From UBA6244 sp965140775 (GTDB lineage Bacteria; Bacteroidota; Bacteroidia; Bacteroidales; F082), in NCBI GenBank assembly GCA_965140775.1, contig OZ223471.1, positions 1,674,001 to 1,738,000 of the forward strand: a stretch of DNA of 64,000 nucleotides. Direction: 5' to 3'. Every line of letters begins with the position of its first letter. Position 1 is the stretch's first letter. Shown here piece after piece: positions 50,486 through 58,662 of the stretch. The notes under the pieces are model-generated. The model was given only the letters and a program-made list of their open reading frames with translations. It ran no database searches and had not been told where the DNA came from. Position numbers and translations under genes: made by a program.

Positions 50486-52690
50486 TTATTTCGTTGGTAT
50501 CGTGTAGATTAATGCATCGTTACGGTAGCCTGTGAGGTCTTTGTACCAATCCTCGAAGGTGGTGCCGCCGCTGGTTGCCCAGGTAGCGAATTTCAAATAT
50601 GCCCATACAATCTCTTGTTTTTCAATGGGATAATCAAAATATTCGTAGATGTTGATGGCCCAGGGCAGGTTGTTGGCGGTTTTATAGTAACGTCCGTTTG
50701 CCGGGTCGCTATCGTCTTCGTAGGTGCCAAACAAGGCCTGATCGGCCAGGGCTGTTGGCGGATAATCGGGCAAATGCACTTCCACCGAGCGGTCTTTGTT
50801 CACAAAGATAAAGGGGTTGAAATTGGCAATGTCCAAATCGTTGTACGAGTAGGTGTTGGGTGCAAATTCCATATCGATAACGATGGTCACGGGATCCACA
50901 TAGGGGGCATCTTCTTCGGTGTTTACGCCAATTCCCATTCCGGGATGGGGCATTTGTGCAAACGCATTGTCATATACAATGATGGTAGGAATGGTTTGTC
51001 CGGCTTCGGTACCATTGCCGCTCAATGTGATGATGTTTTCGGTTAAGCGTGAGCCGGTTACGGTAACATCCGTTGGGTTGATGGCTGAAGAAAGCTGGAA
51101 TCCGAATCCGTTTTCGAAGGAAGCGCCGAAGGCTTTTATCACGAAGGTACCTTTCACATGCTGAACCATGTTGCTGGTGTTGGTAGTAATTTCAAACTGA
51201 TAATCCAGTACCAGATCGTTGAAGTCGTAGTCACCTTTGCCGGGCCATAAATCTTCGTAGGCCAGCGTTCCGGGGCCAAGTGCGGGATACAGGTTGGAAG
51301 TTCCTGCAATGATATCCACGGTAATGGTGGCGATGTCGCACAGGGCGTTCATGTCGCAAACCTGATAATCGATGGTTACGGTGCCTGCAAAATTGTTTGC
51401 GGGGGTGAAGGTTACCAGTCCTGTAACGGCATTTACGGTAAACACGCCTTCTGTAGTTGGGTTGGGCTCGGTGCCTCCCACAAATGTAACACTGGTAGGA
51501 TTGAGGGCGCTGGTTCCTGCGATGTCGTTAGCCAGTACGTCAATATCCACAGGGGTATTTACCTCCGTCATCGCATCATCGTCCACAGCGGTTGGGCCTA
51601 CGGGATAGGTTACGGTTACGGTGGCCAGATTGGAGGCATAATTGTTGTCGTCGCGCACAAAATACTGAATGGGGGTGGGGCTTCCCACCAAACCTGCTTC
51701 AGGAGTAAAGGTGATGGCGCCTGTGGTGGTATTCACCGACCAGGTACCTTCTCCGGCAACAACCAATGATTCGCCGGGTCCGTTGGTGCCAGCAATTTGC
51801 ACACTGGAAGGAACAATAACTCCATCGCCGGGAACATCGTTGTCCAATACATCGATGGTGACAGGGTCGCCGGGCATACCGTTGCCACTGTCGTCGTTGG
51901 CGGTGGGTGTTTCAATGGTGATGAGGTTTACCCACGTGCCTTGCACAATGGCGCTGCCGCTGGTGAGCAGGGTGTGGTTGTCATTTTCAAACTCACCGCC
52001 GGCTCCCATGGCAAATTCAATTTCGTCGAAGGCCAGTCCGGGTGTGGAAACAAAATGCAAAAAAGCATAGGGCTCACCGGAGTTTTGACCGGTTCCGGGT
52101 TTTCCGTAATAATTATAGGTGGAATAGGTGGTGCCGTTCACCGAGGTAACAAAATGGTTGATGTTTTTTGGAAGTAAGGCAATGACATCTGCCGTGGCAA
52201 AAGTTCCGATAATTTCGCCATCGCGGTAAATTTTGATGTTGTTTTGACCATCGCCTGCAGGCCAGGCAAATCCAAAATATTCCACAGGATTGTCGAATAC
52301 GAGTCTTACCTTACCGCCTGTTCTGATGGCCATATATTGTCCGGTTCCTGCTCCATACTGGTCGTCATTTTTTATATACGACTGTCCGGCAGTTTGGTAA
52401 TAGGTGCCCACCACCGAACTGTATCCATTGGGAGTGGGTGCCCAATTATAATTATCAGGAGGAATTGAAAAACTTTCAAAGGTTTCGGTGGCCAGTGTTC
52501 CTCCCGTAACGTCGGACACCATCATGCCGGGTGCACTGGTATATACGCGCAGGTATTCCTGAGCCTGAGTGCTGATACCGATTGTCAACAACAACATCAG
52601 TAAGGCCAGCAAACGAGCCGAAGTTGTTACCATCTTTTGTTTCGGATGGCTTATCCTGTTTTTTTGAGTATTTTTTATGATTGATTTCAT
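50486..52690 (-). CDS. LruC-domain surface protein with Ig-like repeats
   Basis: 734 residues. Signal sequence with a long basic n-region (hydrophobic core LLALLMLLLTIGIST, cleavage near QAQ). An N-terminal beta domain (LRVYTSAPGMMVSDVTGG) is followed by two cadherin/Ig-like modules (VTIDVLDNDVPGDG, VDIDVLANDIAGTS, each with ITFTPE or VTFTPA). The LruC domain begins at YEDLWPGKGDYDFNDLVLDY. LruC is named after a Leptospira lipoprotein and is frequent in Bacteroidota; its role is unknown. No T9SS domain is seen. The small lipoprotein gene 32 nt upstream is in the same operon. Confidence 0.85.
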   Translation of the reverse strand: MKSIIKNTQKNRISHPKQKMVTTSARLLALLMLLLTIGISTQAQEYLRVYTSAPGMMVSDVTGGTLATETFESFSIPPDNYNWAPTPNGYSSVVGTYYQTAGQSYIKNDDQYGAGTGQYMAIRTGGKVRLVFDNPVEYFGFAWPAGDGQNNIKIYRDGEIIGTFATADVIALLPKNINHFVTSVNGTTYSTYNYYGKPGTGQNSGEPYAFLHFVSTPGLAFDEIEFAMGAGGEFENDNHTLLTSGSAIVQGTWVNLITIETPTANDDSGNGMPGDPVTIDVLDNDVPGDGVIVPSSVQIAGTNGPGESLVVAGEGTWSVNTTTGAITFTPEAGLVGSPTPIQYFVRDDNNYASNLATVTVTYPVGPTAVDDDAMTEVNTPVDIDVLANDIAGTSALNPTSVTFVGGTEPNPTTEGVFTVNAVTGLVTFTPANNFAGTVTIDYQVCDMNALCDIATITVDIIAGTSNLYPALGPGTLAYEDLWPGKGDYDFNDLVLDYQFEITTNTSNMVQHVKGTFVIKAFGASFENGFGFQLSSAINPTDVTVTGSRLTENIITLSGNGTEAGQTIPTIIVYDNAFAQMPHPGMGIGVNTEEDAPYVDPVTIVIDMEFAPNTYSYNDLDIANFNPFIFVNKDRSVEVHLPDYPPTALADQALFGTYEDDSDPANGRYYKTANNLPWAINIYEYFDYPIEKQEIVWAYLKFATWATSGGTTFEDWYKDLTGYRNDALIYTIPTK

Positions 52691-52722
52691 GTTAGAGCTT
52701 TTTTAAGGTAGTACAGGAAGGA

Positions 52723-53085
52723 TTATTGAAACTGATAGCTGAGTGTGCCGTTGCCCAGATCGAGGCTGATATCCTGACCCATGTATTTCAGGCGAACTGA
52801 AGTTTCGTAGGAAGGAATGGTCAGTTTCATGGTGTAAGGCTGGTTGGCTTTCAGGAAGGCCTTTTGATACACCTGGCCCTGAGCGGAGGTAACGCTCACA
52901 AGGTTGTTCACCTTGCCGGTCATGGTAATTTGCACATCCTGAGTGGTTTTCCAATCGAAATTCGCATTTACCTTCATGTCGGCCATGTTTTCGGGTGCCA
53001 CCGGATTGGGATCGACGGGGCTATCCTTTTTACAGGCTGTTGTAAACAGCAAAAAGCTGAAGAGGAGGATGAATAGTTTATTCAT
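52723..53085 (-). CDS. Small lipoprotein upstream of the LruC-domain gene
   Basis: 120 residues; lipoprotein signal MNKLFILLFSFLLFTTAC followed by KKDSPVDPNP. The short mature domain (NANFDWKTTQDVQITMTG, YTMKLTIPSYETSVRLKY) looks like an all-beta module of the type found at the start of some LruC proteins. A TATTTTTG box (minus, 53149-53156) is a probable promoter. It may anchor or chaperone the LruC protein; that is inferred from operon position. Confidence 0.65.
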   Translation of the reverse strand: MNKLFILLFSFLLFTTACKKDSPVDPNPVAPENMADMKVNANFDWKTTQDVQITMTGKVNNLVSVTSAQGQVYQKAFLKANQPYTMKLTIPSYETSVRLKYMGQDISLDLGNGTLSYQFQ

Positions 53086-53365
53086 GGTTTAGTTTTTTTT
53101 TATATTCTGTGAAAGTGGGCTCAAAACTTGTGCCATTCATATGGATTGCAAAAATACTATTTGTTATCAATGGGTTACAAAAAAGTCATAACAAACAAAA
53201 TGTTTTAATTTTGGAAACGATTCCCAATACGGGACGATTCGGTGCTGCATTTATGGTCGGGTGTGGCAGCATTTATTAAAAAATCAGGGTGATAGGGTTT
53301 GAATCACGCCAATGCAATCACCTTTTTCCGGTAAAATGCTGCTTTATGACGATATGTCGGGTTTT

Positions 53366-54421
53366 TTATTTTTCCAACTCTTTCAATAAATCGTATTTTG
53401 CCTGACGGGTTTTCCATCTTTCTTTGGCATATTGTTGTAAGTCGGCAATGGTATCCTTTTCATCCAATATTTCGAGTCCCAACAATGTTTCAATAATGTC
53501 TTCCATGGTTACAATTCCTTCCAGTCCTCCGTATTCATCCACGATTAGTGCAATATGTTCTTTTTTTTCCAGCATCTTTTCCCATAACGCCAACAGCACA
53601 ACAAATTTGGGAACGATGAGAATATCTCGTCTGAGGTCCTTTAGCTTTAGTTTATGTTGGTCTTCGGCCAATTTTTCAAATACTGTTTGTCTGAATACAT
53701 ATCCCGTAATATTTTCTTCATTATCAGCGAATACAGGTATGCGCGAGAACTTGAGGTAGTCTTTATTTTTAAGAAAATCGGTCAGGTAGAGTTGCTCGTC
53801 GGCGATGGCGAGCACAACCCTGGGGGTCATGATATCCCTTACTTTTATGTTCTTCAACCTGAGAATATTTTGAAGAATTTTGTGTTCTTCTTCCGAAAAA
53901 ACGCCTTCATCGGCTCCTATGCTTGCCAAGGCCGAGATTTCTTCTCTGCTGGTTGTTTTTTCCTGATGATTCTTCGAAATTAGTTTGGTGATAAGCGCCG
54001 ACATCATGACCAACGGATAGGTAATGATGATCATGGCCCGGATGATGTAAAAAGAAATCATGGTTAAATTTCTCCAATATCGGGCACCGATGGTTTTCGG
54101 GATAATTTCGGTTATTACCAAAATGAGAATGGTTAAAACGGCAGAAACAATGCCAAAGGAAGCCTCTCCGAAGACTTTAACAGCTTGTGCACCAACGCCT
54201 GCTGCTCCAATGGTGTGGGCTACCGTGTTCAGCGACAAGATTGCCGACAAGGGTTTGTCGATGTTGTTTTTTAAATTGATGAAAGAACCTGCCCATGCAT
54301 GACCCTGTCCTTGCTTCACGATCAAAAATGCCTGAGGGGTGGATAGCAGGACCGATTCCATAATGGAGCATAAAAATGATACAAACAGCGCAAGAAACAA
54401 ATAGGCGAGGAGTAGCAGCAT
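53366..54421 (-). CDS. CNNM/CorC-type membrane protein with CBS domains
   Basis: 351 residues. DUF21/CNNM transmembrane part (about 1-145: FLCSIMESVLLSTPQAFLIV, ITEIIPKTIGARYW) and a CBS pair (about 190-320: VRDIMTPRVVLA, HIALIVDEYGGLEGIVTMEDIIE). The CorC transporter-associated domain usually following is missing or very short. Related proteins are linked to magnesium and cobalt export; some are misnamed hemolysins. Separate from the RiPP genes by 95 nt but on the same strand downstream of them. Confidence 0.85.
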   Translation of the reverse strand: MLLLLAYLFLALFVSFLCSIMESVLLSTPQAFLIVKQGQGHAWAGSFINLKNNIDKPLSAILSLNTVAHTIGAAGVGAQAVKVFGEASFGIVSAVLTILILVITEIIPKTIGARYWRNLTMISFYIIRAMIIITYPLVMMSALITKLISKNHQEKTTSREEISALASIGADEGVFSEEEHKILQNILRLKNIKVRDIMTPRVVLAIADEQLYLTDFLKNKDYLKFSRIPVFADNEENITGYVFRQTVFEKLAEDQHKLKLKDLRRDILIVPKFVVLLALWEKMLEKKEHIALIVDEYGGLEGIVTMEDIIETLLGLEILDEKDTIADLQQYAKERWKTRQAKYDLLKELEK

Positions 54422-54516
54422 ATTTTTTTATTTCAAATGTACAAATAATGTCGAAATACGTTATTTGTGCTTGTTTTTCGCGGCAGCCTGAAACAGCGAT
54501 ACGATTCTTTTTTGTC

Positions 54517-55068
54517 TCAGGCTTTGGTTTTAAAATTGGCGTATTCTTTTTGAATGACTTCGTCGGCTATGGGGTTGGTTTCTTGTAAGTAGGCAATGGC
54601 GTTGAAATCCAGTATTTTAACAAGTCGGTATTTTAATTTAAGTGCATGGGGACTGAGGATTTCCCAGTACAATTTTAATTTTCGCGAAATGCCGGTTTCA
54701 GGAAGCAAAGTTTCGCCCTTAATGAGGCTGCCACTTATTACAAAAACGGCCTGAGGGTCGTTGGCCACCAGTTGCTCGTGAAAAATATAGAAGCAAGTGA
54801 GCGTAATCTTTTTAAAGTTCACCCGAATATCTGTTTCGTTGCACAACAGTTTATTTAGCTTGTCAGTGTGATTTTTCCAAATGGCAGGATAATAATCGCA
54901 GTAAAACAGGTGCCTGTTTGTGTCGAGGCACCTAAAGTCGGCCAAATAGGTTATGGTGCTGTTGGTGTTGATATGAGGAACCTCGAAGCTAAACTGCCGT
55001 TGACAAATGTCGAATTTGCCGGGGTTGTTCTGCTTTGATACCTGATAGTCGTAAATGGCTGTGTTCAT
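54517..55068 (-). CDS. Unknown 183-residue protein of the RiPP locus
   Basis: No signal peptide, membrane helix or domain I recognise. Mixed alpha/beta look, five Cys spread over the first half (FDICQRQF, DFRCLDT, LFYCDYY, LLCNETD, LTCFYIF) and a helical C terminus (PIADEVIQKEYANFKTK). It starts 12 nt after the radical SAM gene, so it belongs to the same transcript. It could be a partner of the maturase, an immunity factor or a second modification enzyme; none can be chosen from sequence. No protease or exporter is encoded next to it. Confidence 0.6.
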   Translation of the reverse strand: MNTAIYDYQVSKQNNPGKFDICQRQFSFEVPHINTNSTITYLADFRCLDTNRHLFYCDYYPAIWKNHTDKLNKLLCNETDIRVNFKKITLTCFYIFHEQLVANDPQAVFVISGSLIKGETLLPETGISRKLKLYWEILSPHALKLKYRLVKILDFNAIAYLQETNPIADEVIQKEYANFKTKA

Positions 55069-55080
55069 ATCAATTCCATC

Positions 55081-56448
55081 TCAATTGATTTTGCTCAGGA
55101 TAAATTCTTTTAACGAGATTTGATGTTTTTGACGGTAGGTTTGATCCAAATCGTTCAACAAACGGATTTTCAGATAGGCCCTTTTGTAATTGCAAATCAC
55201 TTCGATGGTTTCATCGCTATAAATAAACTTGTGCGCGTAACATCCTCCTCCACAATGCCATTTTGTGAAGCAGTTGGCACATGCCCGGCGACTGTACACA
55301 TTGTATCCGTTGATTAATTCTTCCAAACGCCGGTCGTCCAATTCAACCCGGTCCTTGTCTATTTTACCCCAGATGCTTTCTTCATATCCGGGATCGTGGG
55401 GAGCGGATATGCGAGAACAGGTGGAGTAGGTGGCTTCGGGAGTTAAGCAAAGCACACCCGGACAAAACCTGTCGATAAACAAGTGGTTGTTTCTGAACGT
55501 ACTACACTCTACATTGATGTTTAGCTGTTTGCCCAGATCAAAAGCTTTGTTAAAATGGGTCAGAAAATCGGCGTAAAACTTTTCCATCTTTTCCGGCGTA
55601 TCGAAATAATCTTCGTCTGTTACCTCCTCAAGCACAACCGTGTCGATTTCGGGATATTTTTCTGCCACGGTTTGTATCATTCGTTCCTGCAATGCCACAT
55701 TCTCCTTGGTGATGGTGGAGCGAATTCTCACTTGTATTCCGGCATCTACAACCTTTCGCAGGTTTTGGCTCACCTGATCGTGGTGCCCACGTTGGAAGTT
55801 TTGAATTTCTTCCAGTATTTCGAAGGAAAAGGCCAGACGGATATTATGGCTTTTAAAGGTTGCCAACATCTCTTCCGTCATGATGGATCCGTTGGTGACC
55901 AACGAAAACCAGATATAGTAGTCGAATTGTTTGGCCCGTTCGGTGCCGTATTCCAGAATAAATTTAATTAAATCCCACGTCATGAGCGGTTCTCCGCCGC
56001 CAAGTATGGAAATAAAGCACTTTTTCTCTTTGATGGTTTTGGGGTTGATAAAATCGTCGAGTGCTACTTTGAGTGTTTCTTTGGTTAGTTTTTTGCCGGA
56101 GCGTCCTTTGGCCGAATAGCAGTAGGAACAACTAAAATTGCAAATGTTGTTGGGCAAAATGAGCAAGGTGTTAAATCCTTCTTCCAATACACGAGGTTCC
56201 AGGTATTCTTCCACCTTTTTAGAAGGGATTATTTGTTGCAGCAAGGGTTTGATGTTGTCGTCGGCTTGGTCAGGGTGATCCACCTGCCGGTTTAATTGTT
56301 CGACGAAGTCGGGTTGGGCAATGAAAGTTTTTTGTGTAAAAGGGGAGTAAACCAGTTGAATGGATTCCGGTTCTTTTTCAAAATAATCTCCCACAGCTAT
56401 TGAAAATATATTTTGGGCGTTGAGGTTCTTCTGATTTACTTGGTTCAT
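55081..56448 (-). CDS. Radical SAM/SPASM peptide maturase
   Basis: 455 residues. An N-terminal region of about 90 residues (VYSPFTQKTFIAQPDFVEQL) is of the sort found before such enzymes. The radical SAM core has CNFSCSYCYSAKG (Cys103, 107, 110), LGGGEPLMTWDL and FSLVTNGSIM. A C-terminal SPASM domain brings auxiliary-cluster cysteines: 329, 334, 344, then CANCFTKWHCGGGC (390, 393, 399, 403) and 419. This architecture is typical of RiPP maturases that make thioether or carbon-carbon links. A 28-residue Cys-rich peptide gene lies 76 nt upstream. No close named subfamily can be given without a search. Confidence 0.9.
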   Translation of the reverse strand: MNQVNQKNLNAQNIFSIAVGDYFEKEPESIQLVYSPFTQKTFIAQPDFVEQLNRQVDHPDQADDNIKPLLQQIIPSKKVEEYLEPRVLEEGFNTLLILPNNICNFSCSYCYSAKGRSGKKLTKETLKVALDDFINPKTIKEKKCFISILGGGEPLMTWDLIKFILEYGTERAKQFDYYIWFSLVTNGSIMTEEMLATFKSHNIRLAFSFEILEEIQNFQRGHHDQVSQNLRKVVDAGIQVRIRSTITKENVALQERMIQTVAEKYPEIDTVVLEEVTDEDYFDTPEKMEKFYADFLTHFNKAFDLGKQLNINVECSTFRNNHLFIDRFCPGVLCLTPEATYSTCSRISAPHDPGYEESIWGKIDKDRVELDDRRLEELINGYNVYSRRACANCFTKWHCGGGCYAHKFIYSDETIEVICNYKRAYLKIRLLNDLDQTYRQKHQISLKEFILSKIN

Positions 56449-56479
56449 CTTGAGCTAATTTGAAAACTAAATAATGAAA

Positions 56480-56503
56480 GGGATGTGGGGTAATCCACAT
56501 CCC
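56480..56503 (-). promoter_or_regulatory. Hairpin between precursor and maturase genes
   Basis: GGGATGTGG, 6-nt loop, CCACATCCC: a perfect 9-bp stem. On the minus strand it is followed by TTTCATTATTT, weaker than a usual T-run. It could act as a partial terminator that keeps maturase mRNA below precursor mRNA, or protect the precursor 3' end. Confidence 0.55.
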
Positions 56504-56524
56504 CTTCTAACTTTGTACATGACC

Positions 56525-56611
56525 TTATCGGTCGTTGCAACCACAAGCATGATCGCAGCAGGAATGTACGGCGTAAGTAGTTTTTTCTACTTGTACAACT
56601 TCTGTTAACAT
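56525..56611 (-). CDS. Cys-rich RiPP precursor peptide, 28 residues
   Basis: ATG 56609-56611, TAA 56525-56527. The peptide begins MLTEVVQVEKTTYAV and ends HSCCDHACGCNDR, with four cysteines in eight residues (CCDHACGC). A short acidic/hydrophobic leader and a Cys-rich tail next to a radical SAM/SPASM gene is the standard layout of a RiPP precursor. An in-frame stop two codons upstream fixes the start. The peptide is too short for ordinary gene callers. No Gly-Gly cleavage site is seen. A thioether or other Cys-based crosslink is inferred, not shown. Confidence 0.72.
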   Translation of the reverse strand: MLTEVVQVEKTTYAVHSCCDHACGCNDR

Positions 56612-56614
56612 AGC

Positions 56615-56914
56615 TTAAGTTATTAATTGAATGGACAAATAATGGTTAAGGAGTTGTTTGAAGCCCATTCCTTCCAAACAAACGCCGGTCAATTTTATTA
56701 TCGGTATGTCAGTTGCGTGATATCCTTTGATAGGCCGACCACATGTTTTAATTTGATGGTTTTTAGTGGCTGGTTCATGGGCTTTGGCGCCCACGCCGGA
56801 TAGTTTCGCTGCCGTGAAAAGTTGCTTGATGTCACGCCAAATCAGTAACATATGCTTCACAGAGCGACTGAAGATACTGATATGTATAATGCAATTATTC
56901 ATTATCAAACTCAA
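56615..56914 (-). pseudogene. SymE-like toxin remnant (possible)
   Basis: The 99-codon open frame contains IPIIKLTGVCLEGMGF, which follows the SymE motif I-P-x-I-x-L-x-G-x-x-L-E-x-x-G-F. After it a SymE protein would continue with a GxxVxVxxxxGxLII strand; here the frame runs KQLLNHYLSIQLIT and stops. Upstream part (HEPATKNHQIKTCGRPIKG) is weakly similar at most. It ends 3 nt before the precursor ATG, in the same frame. Probably a decayed fragment, but it could be a leader or chance frame. The remaining gap to 57114 shows nothing. Confidence 0.35.
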
Positions 56915-57114
56915 CTCCGGATACCGGAAACACTTGGCTTTGCCCTATTGATGGGTTATTAAGCGAATCAAATATACAAATTAATTTTTGTACTACAAGG
57001 GATGAATTTTACCAAGGTTATTTTTGGCATTGCTTTGTTTTAGTTGAGGTATTATCAAGTTGTTGGATTAAGGAGGTATAAGATTGAAGCGAACTGAAAG
57101 CTTATTTCATCTGG

Positions 57115-57885
57115 TTATCGGTGTGATATCAAACACCCCGGAAGCATGGTTAAAAATCCGACACATTTATCGTAATTCAATTCGTAATAATTAACTCCAA
57201 AATTGATAGTTTCATAATACCATGTCTGGTGATTTTTATAGTATTCCTCCGACGGTATTTCCCAAAAATTACGACCCAATTTTTCTGCCACAAACCATTT
57301 TTCCACCAGCCGGGCCGCTCTGCCATTTCCATCTCTAAATGGGTGAATATGAGCAAGTCGTAGGTGAATCAAGGAGGCAAAGTAAAAGACTTCCATTTGG
57401 TTAAGATCGGTAGCCATTAATTCAGCTACATCCTGAAATAATACCATCATTTCTGCTTCCACAAACTCAGGTTCCACAGCCATATATACTAACCCCGATT
57501 TTCCAAATACTCCAACTCTTTCAATACGATATTTTCCTTTTTTGCTTTTTATCAACAACGTATTCGAGAATATTCTGTGGCAATTCAATAAATTCTTCTC
57601 ATTCAGTTCATTATGTTGAGCAAACTCATAGGCTTCAATTAGGTCTTCAATTTCTTCAATTTCTTTTCCGGCCTTGAATTTATCTTTATTCATCTCATAA
57701 TTCATGTAGGAATTCAGATCGATGCTGTTGCCTTCCATATTTGATGAATAAACCGCAGAGGCCTTTGTCAAAAAATCGAATCCTCCGTTATTCTCCGAGA
57801 AGTCAAAATGCGCTACAAGTGCCGGAATTTCACGCCCGATGGTTTGCTCATAGGTATCCAGATATTTTCTTTCCGTTATCCTCAT
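57115..57885 (-). CDS. Fic/DOC family protein with inhibitory helix
   Basis: 256 residues. The Fic core motif is HPFRDGNGRAARL (catalytic His) within LIHLRLAHIHPFRDGNG. The N-terminal AVYSSNMEGNS matches the autoinhibitory helix ([ST]xxxE[GN]) of class II Fic proteins, whose Glu blocks ATP. Such enzymes usually AMPylate proteins. No antitoxin gene is adjacent, as expected when the inhibitor is built in. Target unknown. Monocistronic. Confidence 0.88.
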   Translation of the reverse strand: MRITERKYLDTYEQTIGREIPALVAHFDFSENNGGFDFLTKASAVYSSNMEGNSIDLNSYMNYEMNKDKFKAGKEIEEIEDLIEAYEFAQHNELNEKNLLNCHRIFSNTLLIKSKKGKYRIERVGVFGKSGLVYMAVEPEFVEAEMMVLFQDVAELMATDLNQMEVFYFASLIHLRLAHIHPFRDGNGRAARLVEKWFVAEKLGRNFWEIPSEEYYKNHQTWYYETINFGVNYYELNYDKCVGFLTMLPGCLISHR

Positions 57886-58128
57886 TTAATCAAATGCTTT
57901 AAAGGCAAATATACTGATTTTTGATGTTATTTGGCTATGTTTTGTGCTTTCAGACCTAAGGACAAATCGGTGCCAATGCTGTGATGTTTGGGGAGGTTGT
58001 AAGGTTGGGAAATGGGGGAGGATTGGTTTGTTGGGAGCAGAAGTAGTTGAAGCTAATTGGCATTTTTTATTTATTCAATATTCAAGACTAATTCATCTTT
58101 TGGCCAATCCCTTATCCTCAAAAAATAT

Positions 58129-58662
58129 TTAAAACAAACTAAGCTGATTGCCCAAAGGGTGGCCCTCCATCTCCAACAATTTCTTTTTCACCGAAATTCC
58201 GCCGGCATAGCCCACCAGCTTGCCATCGTGACCCACCACGCGGTGGCAGGGGACGATGATGGAAAGGGCATTGGCGCCGTTGGCTGCTGCTACTGCCCTG
58301 ATAGCCTGTACATTGCCGAGGCCTTGGGAAAGTGCCAGATAGCTGACTGTTTGTCCGTAGGGGATGCGCAACAAGTCTTCCCACACGGTTTTCTGAAAGT
58401 CGGTTCCAACCAACAGGACGGGAAGGTCGAATTGGGTTCGGGTTCCTGTGAAGTATTCATTCAATTGCCTGATGGCCAGGGCAATGATTGGTGTATTTCC
58501 TTCTTTGTAGGTGGCCTTGAGTTGGGTTTGAATCCTCCTGTCGATGGTGTCGCGCATCTTTCGGTGGCGCCAGTCGCACAAACACAATAGGCCTTGATAG
58601 TCACCCAGCAACAGCTCGCCAAAGGGCGAAAGAAACGATTGTGTCCACACGCTATTTTCCAT
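58129..58662 (-). CDS. ogt: Methylated-DNA--protein-cysteine methyltransferase
   Basis: 177 residues. Suicide repair enzyme removing alkyl groups from O6-guanine. Active-site motif SIIVPCHRVVGHDG (acceptor Cys), DNA-binding turn IPYGQTVSYLALSQGLGNVQAIRAVAAANG, and LVGYAGGISVKKKLLEMEG. ATG 58662 is preferred over the GTG one codon earlier. Its start overlaps the end of the patatin gene by 11 nt, so it is translated from the same mRNA. Confidence 0.93.
   Translation of the reverse strand: MENSVWTQSFLSPFGELLLGDYQGLLCLCDWRHRKMRDTIDRRIQTQLKATYKEGNTPIIALAIRQLNEYFTGTRTQFDLPVLLVGTDFQKTVWEDLLRIPYGQTVSYLALSQGLGNVQAIRAVAAANGANALSIIVPCHRVVGHDGKLVGYAGGISVKKKLLEMEGHPLGNQLSLF

Noticed and set aside
56453..56520. 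Second short peptide gene between precursor and maturase
   Set aside because: A 17-codon frame beginning MYKVRRGCG spans the hairpin; composition and position look accidental.
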